Assembly: GCA_029560815.1 (NCBI GenBank)
Contig: JAKQKF010000015.1
Location: 1-38,370, forward strand
Source: a bacterium
GTDB taxonomy: Bacteria; KSB1; UBA2214
Direction: 5' to 3'
DNA length: 38,370 nt
The position numbers and the translations under genes are program-made. Positions 1 to 8,561 of this stretch are shown piece after piece (positions within the stretch are counted from its first letter, which is position 1; the number at the start of each line of letters is the position of its first letter). The notes beneath the pieces were generated by a model. That model was not told where the DNA came from. It did not search any database and worked only from the letters and a program-made list of their open reading frames with translations.

Positions 1-35
1 TCTCCCGCCCCTTCTCCCTTTTCGCTCAGAGGGTG

Positions 36-1043
36 ATGACCACTATAAAAAACATCGCCAAGGTCGCCCACTGTTCGGCGGCCACCGTCTCCAAAGCCCT
101 TAACGGCCGCCCCGACGTCGCTGAAGCCACCCGCCAGCGCATCCTTGCCATCGCCAAAGAACATGATTTTCATCCCAATGCCCTCGGCAAGGCCCTCAAG
201 AAAAAGGTGACCGAAAGCATCGGTGTCATCTTTTGCCGTGAACAGCTGCCGCTCTCCCTCAACCCCTTTTATTCGCGCGTCCTTGAGGGCATCGAGGCGG
301 AACTCGCCGTCAGCAATTACAGCCTCGTCCTCCATCTTCTGCCCGAGGGGCATACGACCGCCATTCCCAAGATGATCCGTGAACGCCAGGTTGACGGTCT
401 CATCCTCATCGGGGTTTTACAGCAGAATTTTATCGACCAGCTCGCCTCCCTCGAGATCCCCACCGTCCTGGTCGATCCCAAGATCACCAACAACACCTTC
501 TCTCAGGTCCTCATCGACAACGAACACGGCGCTTTTCAGGCTGTGCAGTTTCTTCTCGACCACGGCCACACCCGCATCGGCTTCATCTCCGGCGATCTCG
601 ACCGGCTCAGCTTCCGCCAGCGCTTCGACGGCTATTGCAGGGCTCTCGAGTTCGCCCGCCTGCCCCTCTGCGACGAGCTGGTGCGCTCCGGCGGCCTGGA
701 AAAGGGCTACGACCATCTCAACGCGCTCCTGGATCTGCCCGAACCTCCCAGCGCCATTTTCGCCGCCAATGACATCAACGCCATTTACGGTTTCAAGGCC
801 GTCACCGATCATGGCCTCAGCGTGCCTGATGATATCTCCATTATCGGTTTCGACGATATTGAGCTGGGCAAGATGATCTCACCGCCCCTCTCCACCATTC
901 GCGTCTACAAGGAGCAGATGGGCTCCATCGCTGTGCGGACGCTCTTCAAGGTTTTGAACCACGAGATAGTGCAGCCGGTCACCACGCTGGTTCCGACCCG
1001 GCTGATCGAACGGGAATCAGTGGCCACGCACGTACCGGCGTGA
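36..1043 (+). CDS. LacI-family transcriptional regulator
   Basis: Sugar-responsive DNA-binding repressor or activator, about 335 residues, the usual LacI/GalR length. The N-terminus has the typical LacI helix-turn-helix (T-I-K-N-I-A-K-V-A, then S-A-A-T-V-S-K-A-L-N-G, a canonical recognition helix) and hinge region up to about residue 60. A periplasmic-binding-protein-like ligand domain follows, with G-V-I-F, the V-D-G-L-I-L-I-G segment, F-I-S-G-D-L-D, A-I-F-A-A-N-D and I-I-G-F-D-D-I. The start could be GTG at 33 or ATG at 36; AGAGG at 28-32 lies very close to both. The frame is open to the window edge, but the HTH begins exactly here, so an upstream start is unlikely. It precedes the mannan locus in the same orientation. 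I infer that it senses a mannan breakdown product such as mannobiose or mannosylglucose; the effector cannot be read from sequence. Confidence 0.95.
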   Translation: MTTIKNIAKVAHCSAATVSKALNGRPDVAEATRQRILAIAKEHDFHPNALGKALKKKVTESIGVIFCREQLPLSLNPFYSRVLEGIEAELAVSNYSLVLHLLPEGHTTAIPKMIRERQVDGLILIGVLQQNFIDQLASLEIPTVLVDPKITNNTFSQVLIDNEHGAFQAVQFLLDHGHTRIGFISGDLDRLSFRQRFDGYCRALEFARLPLCDELVRSGGLEKGYDHLNALLDLPEPPSAIFAANDINAIYGFKAVTDHGLSVPDDISIIGFDDIELGKMISPPLSTIRVYKEQMGSIAVRTLFKVLNHEIVQPVTTLVPTRLIERESVATHVPA

Positions 1044-1102
1044 GCAGCGCCTCGCCCCGCCGGGAGGCCACGCAAGTTCCAGGGCTGGATTAGACGAAAA
1101 GG

Positions 1103-1206
1103 AAGGAGGTGAGCCTCGTTTGCAGACTGGTTGTAGATGCGACGAAGCATTTCATTTTACTACAGTTGATCTCACTATTCCAAACCGTATCAGGAGGCAA
1201 GCATGA
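1103..1206 (+). promoter_or_regulatory. Leader region with perfect Shine-Dalgarno and possible 28-codon ORF
   Basis: The gap between the LacI gene and the CBM protein contains AAGGAGGTGA at 1103-1112, a full-length match to the anti-Shine-Dalgarno. Seven bases later, at 1120, a TTG opens a 28-codon frame that ends at TGA 1204-1206, overlapping the ATG of the next gene as ATGA. This could be a translated leader peptide coupled to the downstream gene. Against coding, it uses AGA and AGG codons that look rare elsewhere in the window and starts with TTG. The gene at 1203 has its own ribosome binding site, AGGAGG at 1192-1197. Promoter elements are not convincing. Confidence 0.25.
1168..1178 (+). 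promoter_or_regulatory. Shared upstream 11-mer GATCTCACTAT, copy 1
   Basis: GATCTCACTAT lies 24 bases before the start codon of the CBM protein and recurs at 4387-4397 ahead of the TonB receptor. It could be an operator, a promoter part or chance. No dyad symmetry is evident, which argues against a classical LacI operator. Confidence 0.2.
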
Positions 1207-4200
1207 AACTGTTTTCGAAAATGATGGTGGTAGCCCTTACAGTTTTGCTGCTCAGCAGTCTGACGTTCTCTCAGGTAAAATTTGATTTTGAGAACTCTGC
1301 TGAAGGCACGCAAAACTGGGGCATCTGGTGGGGTAATGCCGGCACCGCCCTGGCGCAGGCTGCAGATCCCTCCGGACGCAGCACGGGTGTTCTGAAGCTC
1401 TCGTGCACCGCTGCCACCGGCGACGGCAAGGCCGCCATCGGCGTCGACCCCCTGCCGCTGGGCTGGACGGCCGCTGATGCGCAGGGCGCCAAATTCTTCA
1501 CCATCGACATCTTCGTCCCCGAAGGCTTTCCCGATTCTGCAGTGGTCAAACTCTGGGCCCAGATCGCCGAAGGCTCCTGGGCTTGGACCGATTACAAATG
1601 GTCCATCGCCGGCGAGGGCAACCATTTCAAGGCCAACCAGTGGGTCACCCTCCACTACCCCGTCCTGGCGATGATGGAAGCCAATGCCGGTTTTGAGCCC
1701 TGGCTCAAGATCAAGGGCGGTGTCGAGATCTATTTCCCGAGCGATCTGAGCTCGAGCCCGACCTGGGCCGGCGATGTCCTCATTGATAATTTCGCTCTCG
1801 TGGGTGTCGAACCCGTCGTTGTGACCGATTTCACCGCCAATAATGGCAATTTTGGCAAATACTGGGGCGATGCCCTGCTCTCGGTTGCGGTTGAGGATGA
1901 TCCCGCCGTCGCCGGCAACAAGGTCTTCGCTCTTAACTGCGATGCCGCCCAGGGCGATACCAAGGCCGCCATCGGCACCGATCCGGTCAACATGCTCTGG
2001 ACCTCCGCCGAAGGCGTGGGCGCCTATTTCGCTACCTTCAAGGTCTGGGTCCCGGCCGATTTCCCGACCAATGCTGTTCTCAAGGTCTGGATGCAGATCG
2101 CCGAAGGTTCCTGGCAGTGGACCGACTACAAGTTCTCCATCGCCAGTGAAGGCGAACGCATCAAAGCCGGCCAGTGGAATACCATCCACTACCCGATCAA
2201 GCGTGCCATGGAGACCTGGGCCGGCTTCCAGCCCTGGCTGAAGGTCAAGGGCGGCATCGAGATCTTTTTCGGCGCCGGCCAGACCTGGGCGGGCAAGGTC
2301 CTGATGGATGACTATTCCCTGCACACCCTCGAAGTGGGCGACAAGTGGATCGTCGCCAACTGGGAAAAGGCTTCGGCCGGCACCCAGAATTTCGTCAACA
2401 ACAACTGGGGCGCAGGCCTGGTCGGCGTCGCCCAGGGTGCCGATCCTTCCGGCCGCACCACGGGCGTGCTCGTGACCAACTGGGATTTCAGCAAGGCCCT
2501 CTCCGGCTCCAAGAAGGGCTCCTTCGATAATGCCAACATCAACCTCGGCTGGCCCAGCAAGACCGATACCGGCGCCACCGCCATCACCATGGATGTATGG
2601 GTTCCCGCCGATGCTCCGCTCGGCGCCCAGATCTCGATCTTTGCGATGGACCATACCACCTGGACCTGGACCGAGAAATCCTTCTTCCTCAGCGACAGCA
2701 CGTTCAAGCCGGGCACCTGGAACAAGATGACCTACGACGTGCTCAATTATGTCGGCACCGGCGAAATTGACCCCACCGCCGTGCTCACCGTCGGCTGCCA
2801 GATCTATTACAACGTCGACAACGACTGGGCGGGCACGATCTATTTTGACAATTTCACCCTTCTCGGCGTCAAGGCCCCTGAAGGCAAGGTGGCCTCTCCG
2901 GCCATCGCCGGTGAAATCGGCACTTTCAGCGCCAGCGGGACTGTCTTCAACTATTTCAACATCACCTGGGAAGACAACGAGATCGGCACCGAGACCTACA
3001 ATGTCTACATGAGCACCGCCCCGATCAACAATACCACCGATCCGGGTGTGATCCTCATTGGCGACAAAATCCCCCATGGCACCCAGTACTATGCCTACCG
3101 TCCGTGGTCCGGGGAAAGCGTGCCGGTGACCTATTACTTCGCAGTCGCAGCCTCCGATGCCGAGGGCACCGAGATGGAGCTGACGGACAAGTCCAGGGTC
3201 GGCCCGCTCACCACCAACACCAGCGTCACCGCCAAGGCTTTCTTCGTCGAAAATTTCGCTTCGGTTTTTTCGCTGGATGGCCTCGACAACGAATTCGCCG
3301 ATTACAAGCAGTTCGGTCTCAAGGCCGAGCGCCACAACGGCACGGATACCACCGGCTGGACCGCGGCCTCGCCGGACATGAGCTGGAACGCCACCTTCAT
3401 CATCGATGCCGATTATCTCTACATCTCCGCCGACGTCACCGATGACGATCTCAATGCCTCCGGCAGTGAGCCGATCGTCTCCGGCAGCCAGGCATGGATG
3501 GGTGATGCGCTCGAGTTCTACATCGGCTTTTACAACGCCGTGATCGAACCGCCGCATCTCTACAAGGATGTCGATCTGGCCGGCACGGGTGACTGGCGCA
3601 TGAGCTTCACCGCCTGGGGGACCACCCAGAAGAGCGGTTCCTCTGACTTTGAGTTCCCGGGTGTGGAGCGCACGGTCTACCAAAAGTTCACCGGCGACGG
3701 CTACATCATTGAAGTCCGCATCGCCCTCGACTCCCTCGCCAAGGGCGGCAATATCGATATCGTCAACGGCGCCATGCTGCCGCTGCGCATCGACGGCACC
3801 GACCTTGATCCCTCCAAGGGCGACACCGAGCGCTCTCTCTGGACCGGCTGGGGCAACACGGGCAATTCGGAAGACTGGAAACGCCCGGCCACCTTCGGCT
3901 TCCTGCAGGTTGTCGGCGGCCCGACTGCGGTCGAGACCGAGGCCCAGCAGCCGCTGGTCTTCGAGCTGAAGAACAACTATCCGAACCCATTCAACCCGGT
4001 CACCACGATCAACTATCAGGTGGCCCGGAGCACTCAGGTCCGGATCGCGGTGTATGACCTGCTGGGCAAAGAGGTGGCGACGCTGGTCGATGGCCGCATG
4101 GCCGCTGGCGCGCACGTCATCACCTGGAATGGCCGTAACAACGCCGGCCAGTCCGTCAGCAGCGGCGTCTATTTCTGCCGCATGGTCTCGCCTGAATATA

Positions 4201-4232
4201 CCCATATCCTCAAGATGACGCTTCTCAAATAG
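1203..4232 (+). CDS. Secreted multi-CBM surface glycan-binding protein with sorting domain
   Basis: 1009 residues with no recognisable catalytic domain. Residues 1-24 are a signal peptide ending S-L-T-F-S-Q. Three tandem jelly-roll-like modules follow at about 25-204, 205-378 and 379-560. Each ends in a D-(N/D)-(F/Y)-(A/S/T)-L strand and is rich in Trp (repeats 1 and 2 share Q-I-A-E-G-S-W-x-W-T-D-Y-K and P-W-L-K-(I/V)-K-G-G), typical of carbohydrate-binding modules. A fibronectin-III-like stretch (565-665), a CBM9/DOMON-like module (about 680-905, with D-A-L-E-F-Y-I-G-F) and a FlgD-like C-terminal sorting domain (from N-Y-P-N-P-F-N-P at 925) complete it. Start supported by AGGAGG at 1192-1197. 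I infer surface capture of mannan, the job that SusE/SusF-type proteins do in Bacteroidota. The exact CBM family is not recognised. Confidence 0.85.
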   Translation: MKLFSKMMVVALTVLLLSSLTFSQVKFDFENSAEGTQNWGIWWGNAGTALAQAADPSGRSTGVLKLSCTAATGDGKAAIGVDPLPLGWTAADAQGAKFFTIDIFVPEGFPDSAVVKLWAQIAEGSWAWTDYKWSIAGEGNHFKANQWVTLHYPVLAMMEANAGFEPWLKIKGGVEIYFPSDLSSSPTWAGDVLIDNFALVGVEPVVVTDFTANNGNFGKYWGDALLSVAVEDDPAVAGNKVFALNCDAAQGDTKAAIGTDPVNMLWTSAEGVGAYFATFKVWVPADFPTNAVLKVWMQIAEGSWQWTDYKFSIASEGERIKAGQWNTIHYPIKRAMETWAGFQPWLKVKGGIEIFFGAGQTWAGKVLMDDYSLHTLEVGDKWIVANWEKASAGTQNFVNNNWGAGLVGVAQGADPSGRTTGVLVTNWDFSKALSGSKKGSFDNANINLGWPSKTDTGATAITMDVWVPADAPLGAQISIFAMDHTTWTWTEKSFFLSDSTFKPGTWNKMTYDVLNYVGTGEIDPTAVLTVGCQIYYNVDNDWAGTIYFDNFTLLGVKAPEGKVASPAIAGEIGTFSASGTVFNYFNITWEDNEIGTETYNVYMSTAPINNTTDPGVILIGDKIPHGTQYYAYRPWSGESVPVTYYFAVAASDAEGTEMELTDKSRVGPLTTNTSVTAKAFFVENFASVFSLDGLDNEFADYKQFGLKAERHNGTDTTGWTAASPDMSWNATFIIDADYLYISADVTDDDLNASGSEPIVSGSQAWMGDALEFYIGFYNAVIEPPHLYKDVDLAGTGDWRMSFTAWGTTQKSGSSDFEFPGVERTVYQKFTGDGYIIEVRIALDSLAKGGNIDIVNGAMLPLRIDGTDLDPSKGDTERSLWTGWGNTGNSEDWKRPATFGFLQVVGGPTAVETEAQQPLVFELKNNYPNPFNPVTTINYQVARSTQVRIAVYDLLGKEVATLVDGRMAAGAHVITWNGRNNAGQSVSSGVYFCRMVSPEYTHILKMTLLK

Positions 4233-4242
4233 CTCTGAAATG

Positions 4243-4278
4243 GATGGGGTGGCCGCAAGGCCACCCCATCTTTTATTT
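4243..4278 (+). terminator. Rho-independent terminator after CBM protein
   Basis: Perfect 12-bp stem GATGGGGTGGCC / GGCCACCCCATC closed by a GCAA (GNRA) tetraloop and followed by TTTTATTT. It sits 10 bases past the stop codon and separates the CBM protein from the TonB receptor. Confidence 0.93.
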
Positions 4279-4386
4279 ACGACGACCGGCAACGCCCCGG
4301 GCAGAGAGGCGCTTGCGCCCTCGATCCGGAGGAGAGGGGCTCTGCCGGAGGACAGCGGGGAGAGGTTCCGCCGCCGTTTTCCGGCA

Positions 4387-4397
4387 GATCTCACTAT
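4387..4397 (+). promoter_or_regulatory. Shared upstream 11-mer GATCTCACTAT, copy 2
   Basis: Second copy of the 11-mer seen at 1168-1178, here 47 bases before the TonB receptor start. The rest of 4279-4444 is GC-rich with no clear sigma-70 promoter. The receptor's ribosome binding site is GGAGG at 4436-4440. Confidence 0.2.
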
Positions 4398-4444
4398 CCT
4401 TTTCACATTCACGCAGTGCAAAGCCCTAATCTGTTGGAGGTACT

Positions 4445-7444
4445 ATGTCGTATCGTTCCGCTATCCTCCTTCTCGCTCTCCTGGCGTTGTGCGCCGTTTT
4501 GTGGCCGGCGCCGCTCATGGCGGGGGAGACGGGAAAAATTGCCGGCCGGGTCACCGATGCCGCGAACGGGCAGCCCCTCATCGGCGCCAACGTGATGATC
4601 GTCGAACGCATCGAGAGCGGGCGGACCATTCCGCTCAGCGGCTCGGCTGTTCAGGGGGCGGTGACCGATCCCAACGGCGAGTACTATATCATCAATATCA
4701 AGCCCGGGATCTATACGGTCAAGTTCGTCTATATCGGCTATCAGTCGGTCAATAAAACCCAGGTGTCGGTCAGCGTTGACCTCACCACCAAGCTCGACAC
4801 CCGGCTCTCCACGACGGTGCTCGAGAGCGGGGAGTCGATCGACATCATCGCCGACCGGGTGCAGATCCAGAAGGACCTGACCTCCTCGCAGGTCTCCTTC
4901 GGGGCGGACAAGATCGACCAGCTGCCGGTGCGCAGCGTCGCCGAACTGGTCAATCTGCAGGCCGGCGTGGTCACCGATGACGGCGGCAACCTCCACATCA
5001 GGGGTGGGCGCACCAGCGAGATCACCTATATGGTCGACGGTGTCAAGGTGGTCGATCCGCTCAGCCGTTCGGCGGGCATCAGCATCGACGATCAGGCGAT
5101 CCAGGAGCTCAAGACCATCACCGGCACCTTCAATGCCGAATATGGCCAGGCCCTCTCGGGTGTTGTCAACATCGTCACCAAACAGGGCAGCGATCAATTC
5201 CGCATCAACGCCACCGGCTATTTCGGCGATCATCTCAGCTTCGATGACGGCACCTATTACGTCATGAGCAACGCCACCTGGGCCAAGTCGGCTGCGCGTG
5301 CTCTCACCCGCGGCGGCCGTTTCATTATGTACGATTTCGGGGATGTCAATCCCTTCACTTCTTCTGCTCAGGCGACCAAACCCTGGCTGACCAAGAAAAC
5401 CTATCTGGATCGCTACAATCCAGTTACCAATACCGATTTTCAGGTCAATATCTCCGGTCCGATTCCCCTCACCAGCAAGAAATTGACCTATTTCATCTCG
5501 GCCCGTGTTCAGGACAGTCCCAGCTTCACCCAGGGGGTGCGCTATTTCATGCCCTGGGGGTTCCAGTCCCCGGTCGGCGATACGGTGCACACCTTCGCCG
5601 CGGCCGACGACGAGATGGTGCCTTTGGGCTGGTACAAGGGCTACTCCTCCCAGGCCAAATTTTTTCTCGATGCCTCCAGCAAGCTCAAACTCTCCTACGG
5701 CCTCTATTATAATTACGATCGCAGCTACGGGGTCGGCTGGAACTACAAGTACGTCCCCGATGCGGGCAAATACTACAACACCCGCAGCCAGACCCATATC
5801 TTTTCGGCGAAGTATATCGCCTCCAAGAGCACCTTTATCGATTTCAAGGCCAACTATTACGACAAGGCGCACAAGAATTTCCTCTACGAGGATCCCTACG
5901 ACCCGCGCTACATGCCGACCGAGTCGGCGATGATCGAGCAGTACGTCTATGGCCGCCGGGCGGAGGACGATATTTCGGTCATCACCCGCGTCAATGATTT
6001 CACCTATTATGGCAATTCGAGTGATATCGGCAAGAACGATGTCGAGTATTACAATTTCAGTCTCGATCTGACCAGTCAGATCAACAAGCGCCATCTCATC
6101 AAGATGGGCGCCGCGACCACATTGAACGATCTGCGCAACGACTGGTATCAGCTCCAGTTCTCCGATGTCACTTTTCGCCCGATCGTACCGGCCGAGAGTT
6201 CGCCCTTTCACGTCAAGTACGGCGTCAAGCCGAAGGAGTATTCGGCTTACATCCAGGACAAGATCGAATTCAACGAGTTGATCATCAACATCGGCCTGCG
6301 CTATGACCGCTTCGATCCGGACGGGCGCGTCCTTGCTGATCCCATGGATCCGCAGATCTACTCCCCCTTCAAAATGGACCACATCTACAGCAACTATACC
6401 CCCTCCACTCCCGACAGCGAGCTGGTGCAGTACTCCGTCGCCGAACGGGAAAAGTTCTGGTGGAAGAAGGCCGGTGCCAAATCGCAGTTCTCGCCCCGGT
6501 TCGGACTCAGTTTTCCGATCACCGACAAGGGCGTCATCCATTTCAGCTACGGCTGGTTCTTCCAGAATCCCCAGCTGAGCTATCTCTACAATAACCCCAA
6601 TTTCTGGATCACCGGGGCGGGCGCCAGCAACCTGGTCGGCAATGCCGACCTTAATGCCGAACGCACGGTGATGTACGAACTCGGATTGCAGCAGCAGCTC
6701 TCTGAAAATCTCTATCTTCATCTCACCGGTTTCTACCGTGACATCCGCGACTGGCTCGGGACCGGGGAGCCGATCGACACCTACCAGGGCATGACTTACT
6801 ACATGTACGTCAACAAGGATCACGCGGCGGCCAAGGGGGTGACCCTTTCGGCCAGCTACCGGCTCAGCAAGCTGGCGATCAATGTCGATTACACCTACAT
6901 GACCGCCAAGGGGACCTCTTCCGATCCGCAGGACGCCTATTATGACGCCCTGGCCAAGGAGGCACCACGCATCCAGATGATCGATCTCAACTGGGATCAG
7001 CGTCAGGCGCTCAACACGGTGATCAGCTATGCCAGAGGCGGCTGGTCAACCAGCCTGGTCAGCACCATCAATTCCGGTCTGCCCTACACGCCCTCTTTCG
7101 CACGCGGCGAGGTTTCGGGTTCCGGCACCTTCACGGGGCTGCGCGAGAACAGCGAGCGCAAGCCTCTCACCTATAACCTGGATCTTCGCGTCGGCCGGAT
7201 GGTCAATATCGGTTCTTTCCGGGCGCAGGTATTCTGCAACATCACCAATCTGCTGGACACCCGCAACGCCACCAACATCTATTCCGATACCGGCCAGCCC
7301 GACTATACCCTGCAGGGAATCAATCAGGTCGACCGCGTCGGGGTGCCTGATGTGGAGATCTCGAGTGTTGATGAGTATTTTACCCGGCCCGGCAACTATT
7401 CCTCGCCGCGTTTTATTCAATTTGGATTGCGACTGAGCAAGTAA
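4445..7444 (+). CDS. TonB-dependent outer-membrane receptor (SusC-like oligosaccharide transporter)
   Basis: 999 residues. Signal peptide 1-26 (ending P-L-M-A). A carboxypeptidase-regulatory-like beta-sandwich follows at about 30-110 (K-I-A-G-R-V-T-D-A, P-L-I-G-A-N-V, then D-P-N-G-E-Y-Y-I). The plug domain is at about 140-260 (L-P-V-R-S-V-A-E-L, L-H-I-R-G-G-R, Y-M-V-D-G-V). The remainder is a 22-strand-type barrel with many aromatic alternations, ending G-L-R-L-S-K. It imports large ligands across the outer membrane with TonB energy. From its neighbours the likely ligand is mannan oligosaccharide. No SusD-like lipoprotein accompanies it, unlike Bacteroidota systems. The next gene, 20 bases downstream if read from 7465, is a PorV-family barrel, so the two are likely co-transcribed. 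Confidence 0.93.
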   Translation: MSYRSAILLLALLALCAVLWPAPLMAGETGKIAGRVTDAANGQPLIGANVMIVERIESGRTIPLSGSAVQGAVTDPNGEYYIINIKPGIYTVKFVYIGYQSVNKTQVSVSVDLTTKLDTRLSTTVLESGESIDIIADRVQIQKDLTSSQVSFGADKIDQLPVRSVAELVNLQAGVVTDDGGNLHIRGGRTSEITYMVDGVKVVDPLSRSAGISIDDQAIQELKTITGTFNAEYGQALSGVVNIVTKQGSDQFRINATGYFGDHLSFDDGTYYVMSNATWAKSAARALTRGGRFIMYDFGDVNPFTSSAQATKPWLTKKTYLDRYNPVTNTDFQVNISGPIPLTSKKLTYFISARVQDSPSFTQGVRYFMPWGFQSPVGDTVHTFAAADDEMVPLGWYKGYSSQAKFFLDASSKLKLSYGLYYNYDRSYGVGWNYKYVPDAGKYYNTRSQTHIFSAKYIASKSTFIDFKANYYDKAHKNFLYEDPYDPRYMPTESAMIEQYVYGRRAEDDISVITRVNDFTYYGNSSDIGKNDVEYYNFSLDLTSQINKRHLIKMGAATTLNDLRNDWYQLQFSDVTFRPIVPAESSPFHVKYGVKPKEYSAYIQDKIEFNELIINIGLRYDRFDPDGRVLADPMDPQIYSPFKMDHIYSNYTPSTPDSELVQYSVAEREKFWWKKAGAKSQFSPRFGLSFPITDKGVIHFSYGWFFQNPQLSYLYNNPNFWITGAGASNLVGNADLNAERTVMYELGLQQQLSENLYLHLTGFYRDIRDWLGTGEPIDTYQGMTYYMYVNKDHAAAKGVTLSASYRLSKLAINVDYTYMTAKGTSSDPQDAYYDALAKEAPRIQMIDLNWDQRQALNTVISYARGGWSTSLVSTINSGLPYTPSFARGEVSGSGTFTGLRENSERKPLTYNLDLRVGRMVNIGSFRAQVFCNITNLLDTRNATNIYSDTGQPDYTLQGINQVDRVGVPDVEISSVDEYFTRPGNYSSPRFIQFGLRLSK

Positions 7445-7464
7445 GCAAAAAGAGGATGGTCATG

Positions 7465-8538
7465 ATGAACAAGAGAGAAAAATTGCTGCAGCGGAGAGGA
7501 AGCGCCGGGAATCTGTTGCTGGCTGCTGCCGTGCTGCTGTTTCTGCTTGCCGGGACGACCCCGCTCCTGGCCCAGAAGGTGAGCGGTGTCGGCACCAGCT
7601 CCGCCGCCTTTTTAAAGATCGGCGTCGGCGCCCGCGCTCTGGGCATGGGCGAGGCTTTCGCCACCCAGGCCGAGGATGCCACCGCAATGTTCTGGAACCC
7701 CGCCGGCCTGGCCAAAATCGAGCGCATGCAAATCCTGCTCAATCACTACGATTATCTGGCGGACCTGAAATTCGAGTTTGCCGGCATCGCCGTCCCGGTG
7801 CGCAACGTCGGCACCTTCGGGATCTTTTTCTCCTATCTCGGCATGCCCGATATCGAGCGCACCACTATCACCTATCCGGACGGCAACGGTGAGATGGTCT
7901 CCGCCGGCTCTTTCGCCGCCGGCCTCAGCTATGCGCGCAGTCTGACCGACCGCTTCGCCATCGGCGGATCGGCCAAACTCATCCACGAGTCGATCTGGCA
8001 CAGTGACGCCAGCGGCCTGGCCATGGACGTCGGCATCCAGTACCGCACCTTCTTCAAAAATTTAAAGATCGGCATGTCGATCTCCAATTTCGGCTCGGAC
8101 ATGCGGATTGACGGGCGCGACATGCTGGTGCAGCATGACATCGACCAAACCAGTGAGGGCAATAACGGCAGCATCAACGCCCAGCTCTCGACCGACCGCT
8201 TTCCCCTGCCGATCCTCTTCCGGGTCGGTCTCTCCGCCAATCTGGCTGAAGATTTCTTCGGGATCCAGGAGCATGATTTGATCGTCGCCGTGGATGCCAT
8301 CCATCCCAGCGACAACAAGGAGTACCTCAATATCGGTGCCGAGTATACTTTTAAAGAGCTTTTCTCGCTGCGCGGCGGCTATCGCCAGCTCTTTCTCGCT
8401 GACACCCAGGGCGGGCTCACTCTGGGCATGGGGCTGCGCGCCCGGGTGCTCAACACCGAAGTCCTGTTCGACTATGCCATGATCGACTTTGGACTCCTGG
8501 ACAAGCAGAACAAATTTTCGCTCATCTTAGCGCTGTAA
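7465..8538 (+). CDS. PorV/PorQ-family (UPF0164) outer-membrane beta-barrel protein
   Basis: 357 residues from ATG 7465. In-frame ATGs also occur at 7456 and 7462, but AGAGG at 7451-7455 abuts the first, so 7462 or 7465 has the right spacing. A charged N-terminus and long hydrophobic segment end in P-L-L-A-Q (signal peptide). The mature start has the family hallmark G-T-S-S-A-A-F-L-K-I, then G-A-R-A-L-G-M-G-E-A-F and A-T-A-M-F-W-N-P-A-G-L. PorV-type proteins are FadL-like barrels that, in type IX secretion, help carry cargo with C-terminal sorting domains to the surface; related paralogues accompany TonB receptors. Here it lies between the receptor and a large secreted protein, so it may serve either partner. 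C-terminal strands run to the end (F-S-L-I-L-A-L). Confidence 0.9.
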   Translation: MNKREKLLQRRGSAGNLLLAAAVLLFLLAGTTPLLAQKVSGVGTSSAAFLKIGVGARALGMGEAFATQAEDATAMFWNPAGLAKIERMQILLNHYDYLADLKFEFAGIAVPVRNVGTFGIFFSYLGMPDIERTTITYPDGNGEMVSAGSFAAGLSYARSLTDRFAIGGSAKLIHESIWHSDASGLAMDVGIQYRTFFKNLKIGMSISNFGSDMRIDGRDMLVQHDIDQTSEGNNGSINAQLSTDRFPLPILFRVGLSANLAEDFFGIQEHDLIVAVDAIHPSDNKEYLNIGAEYTFKELFSLRGGYRQLFLADTQGGLTLGMGLRARVLNTEVLFDYAMIDFGLLDKQNKFSLILAL

Positions 8539-8561
8539 GCAGAGCCGGAAGGAGAATTTCC

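Noticed and set aside
1152..4421. 1089-residue minus-strand open frame opposite the CBM protein
   Set aside because: Shadow frame from strong GC bias at third codon positions. The plus strand has a signal peptide, domain repeats and a sorting domain; the antisense product has no recognisable domain.
4409..6823. 804-residue minus-strand open frame opposite the TonB receptor
   Set aside because: Same codon-bias effect; composition rich in D, I, V, G and no ribosome binding site or domain.
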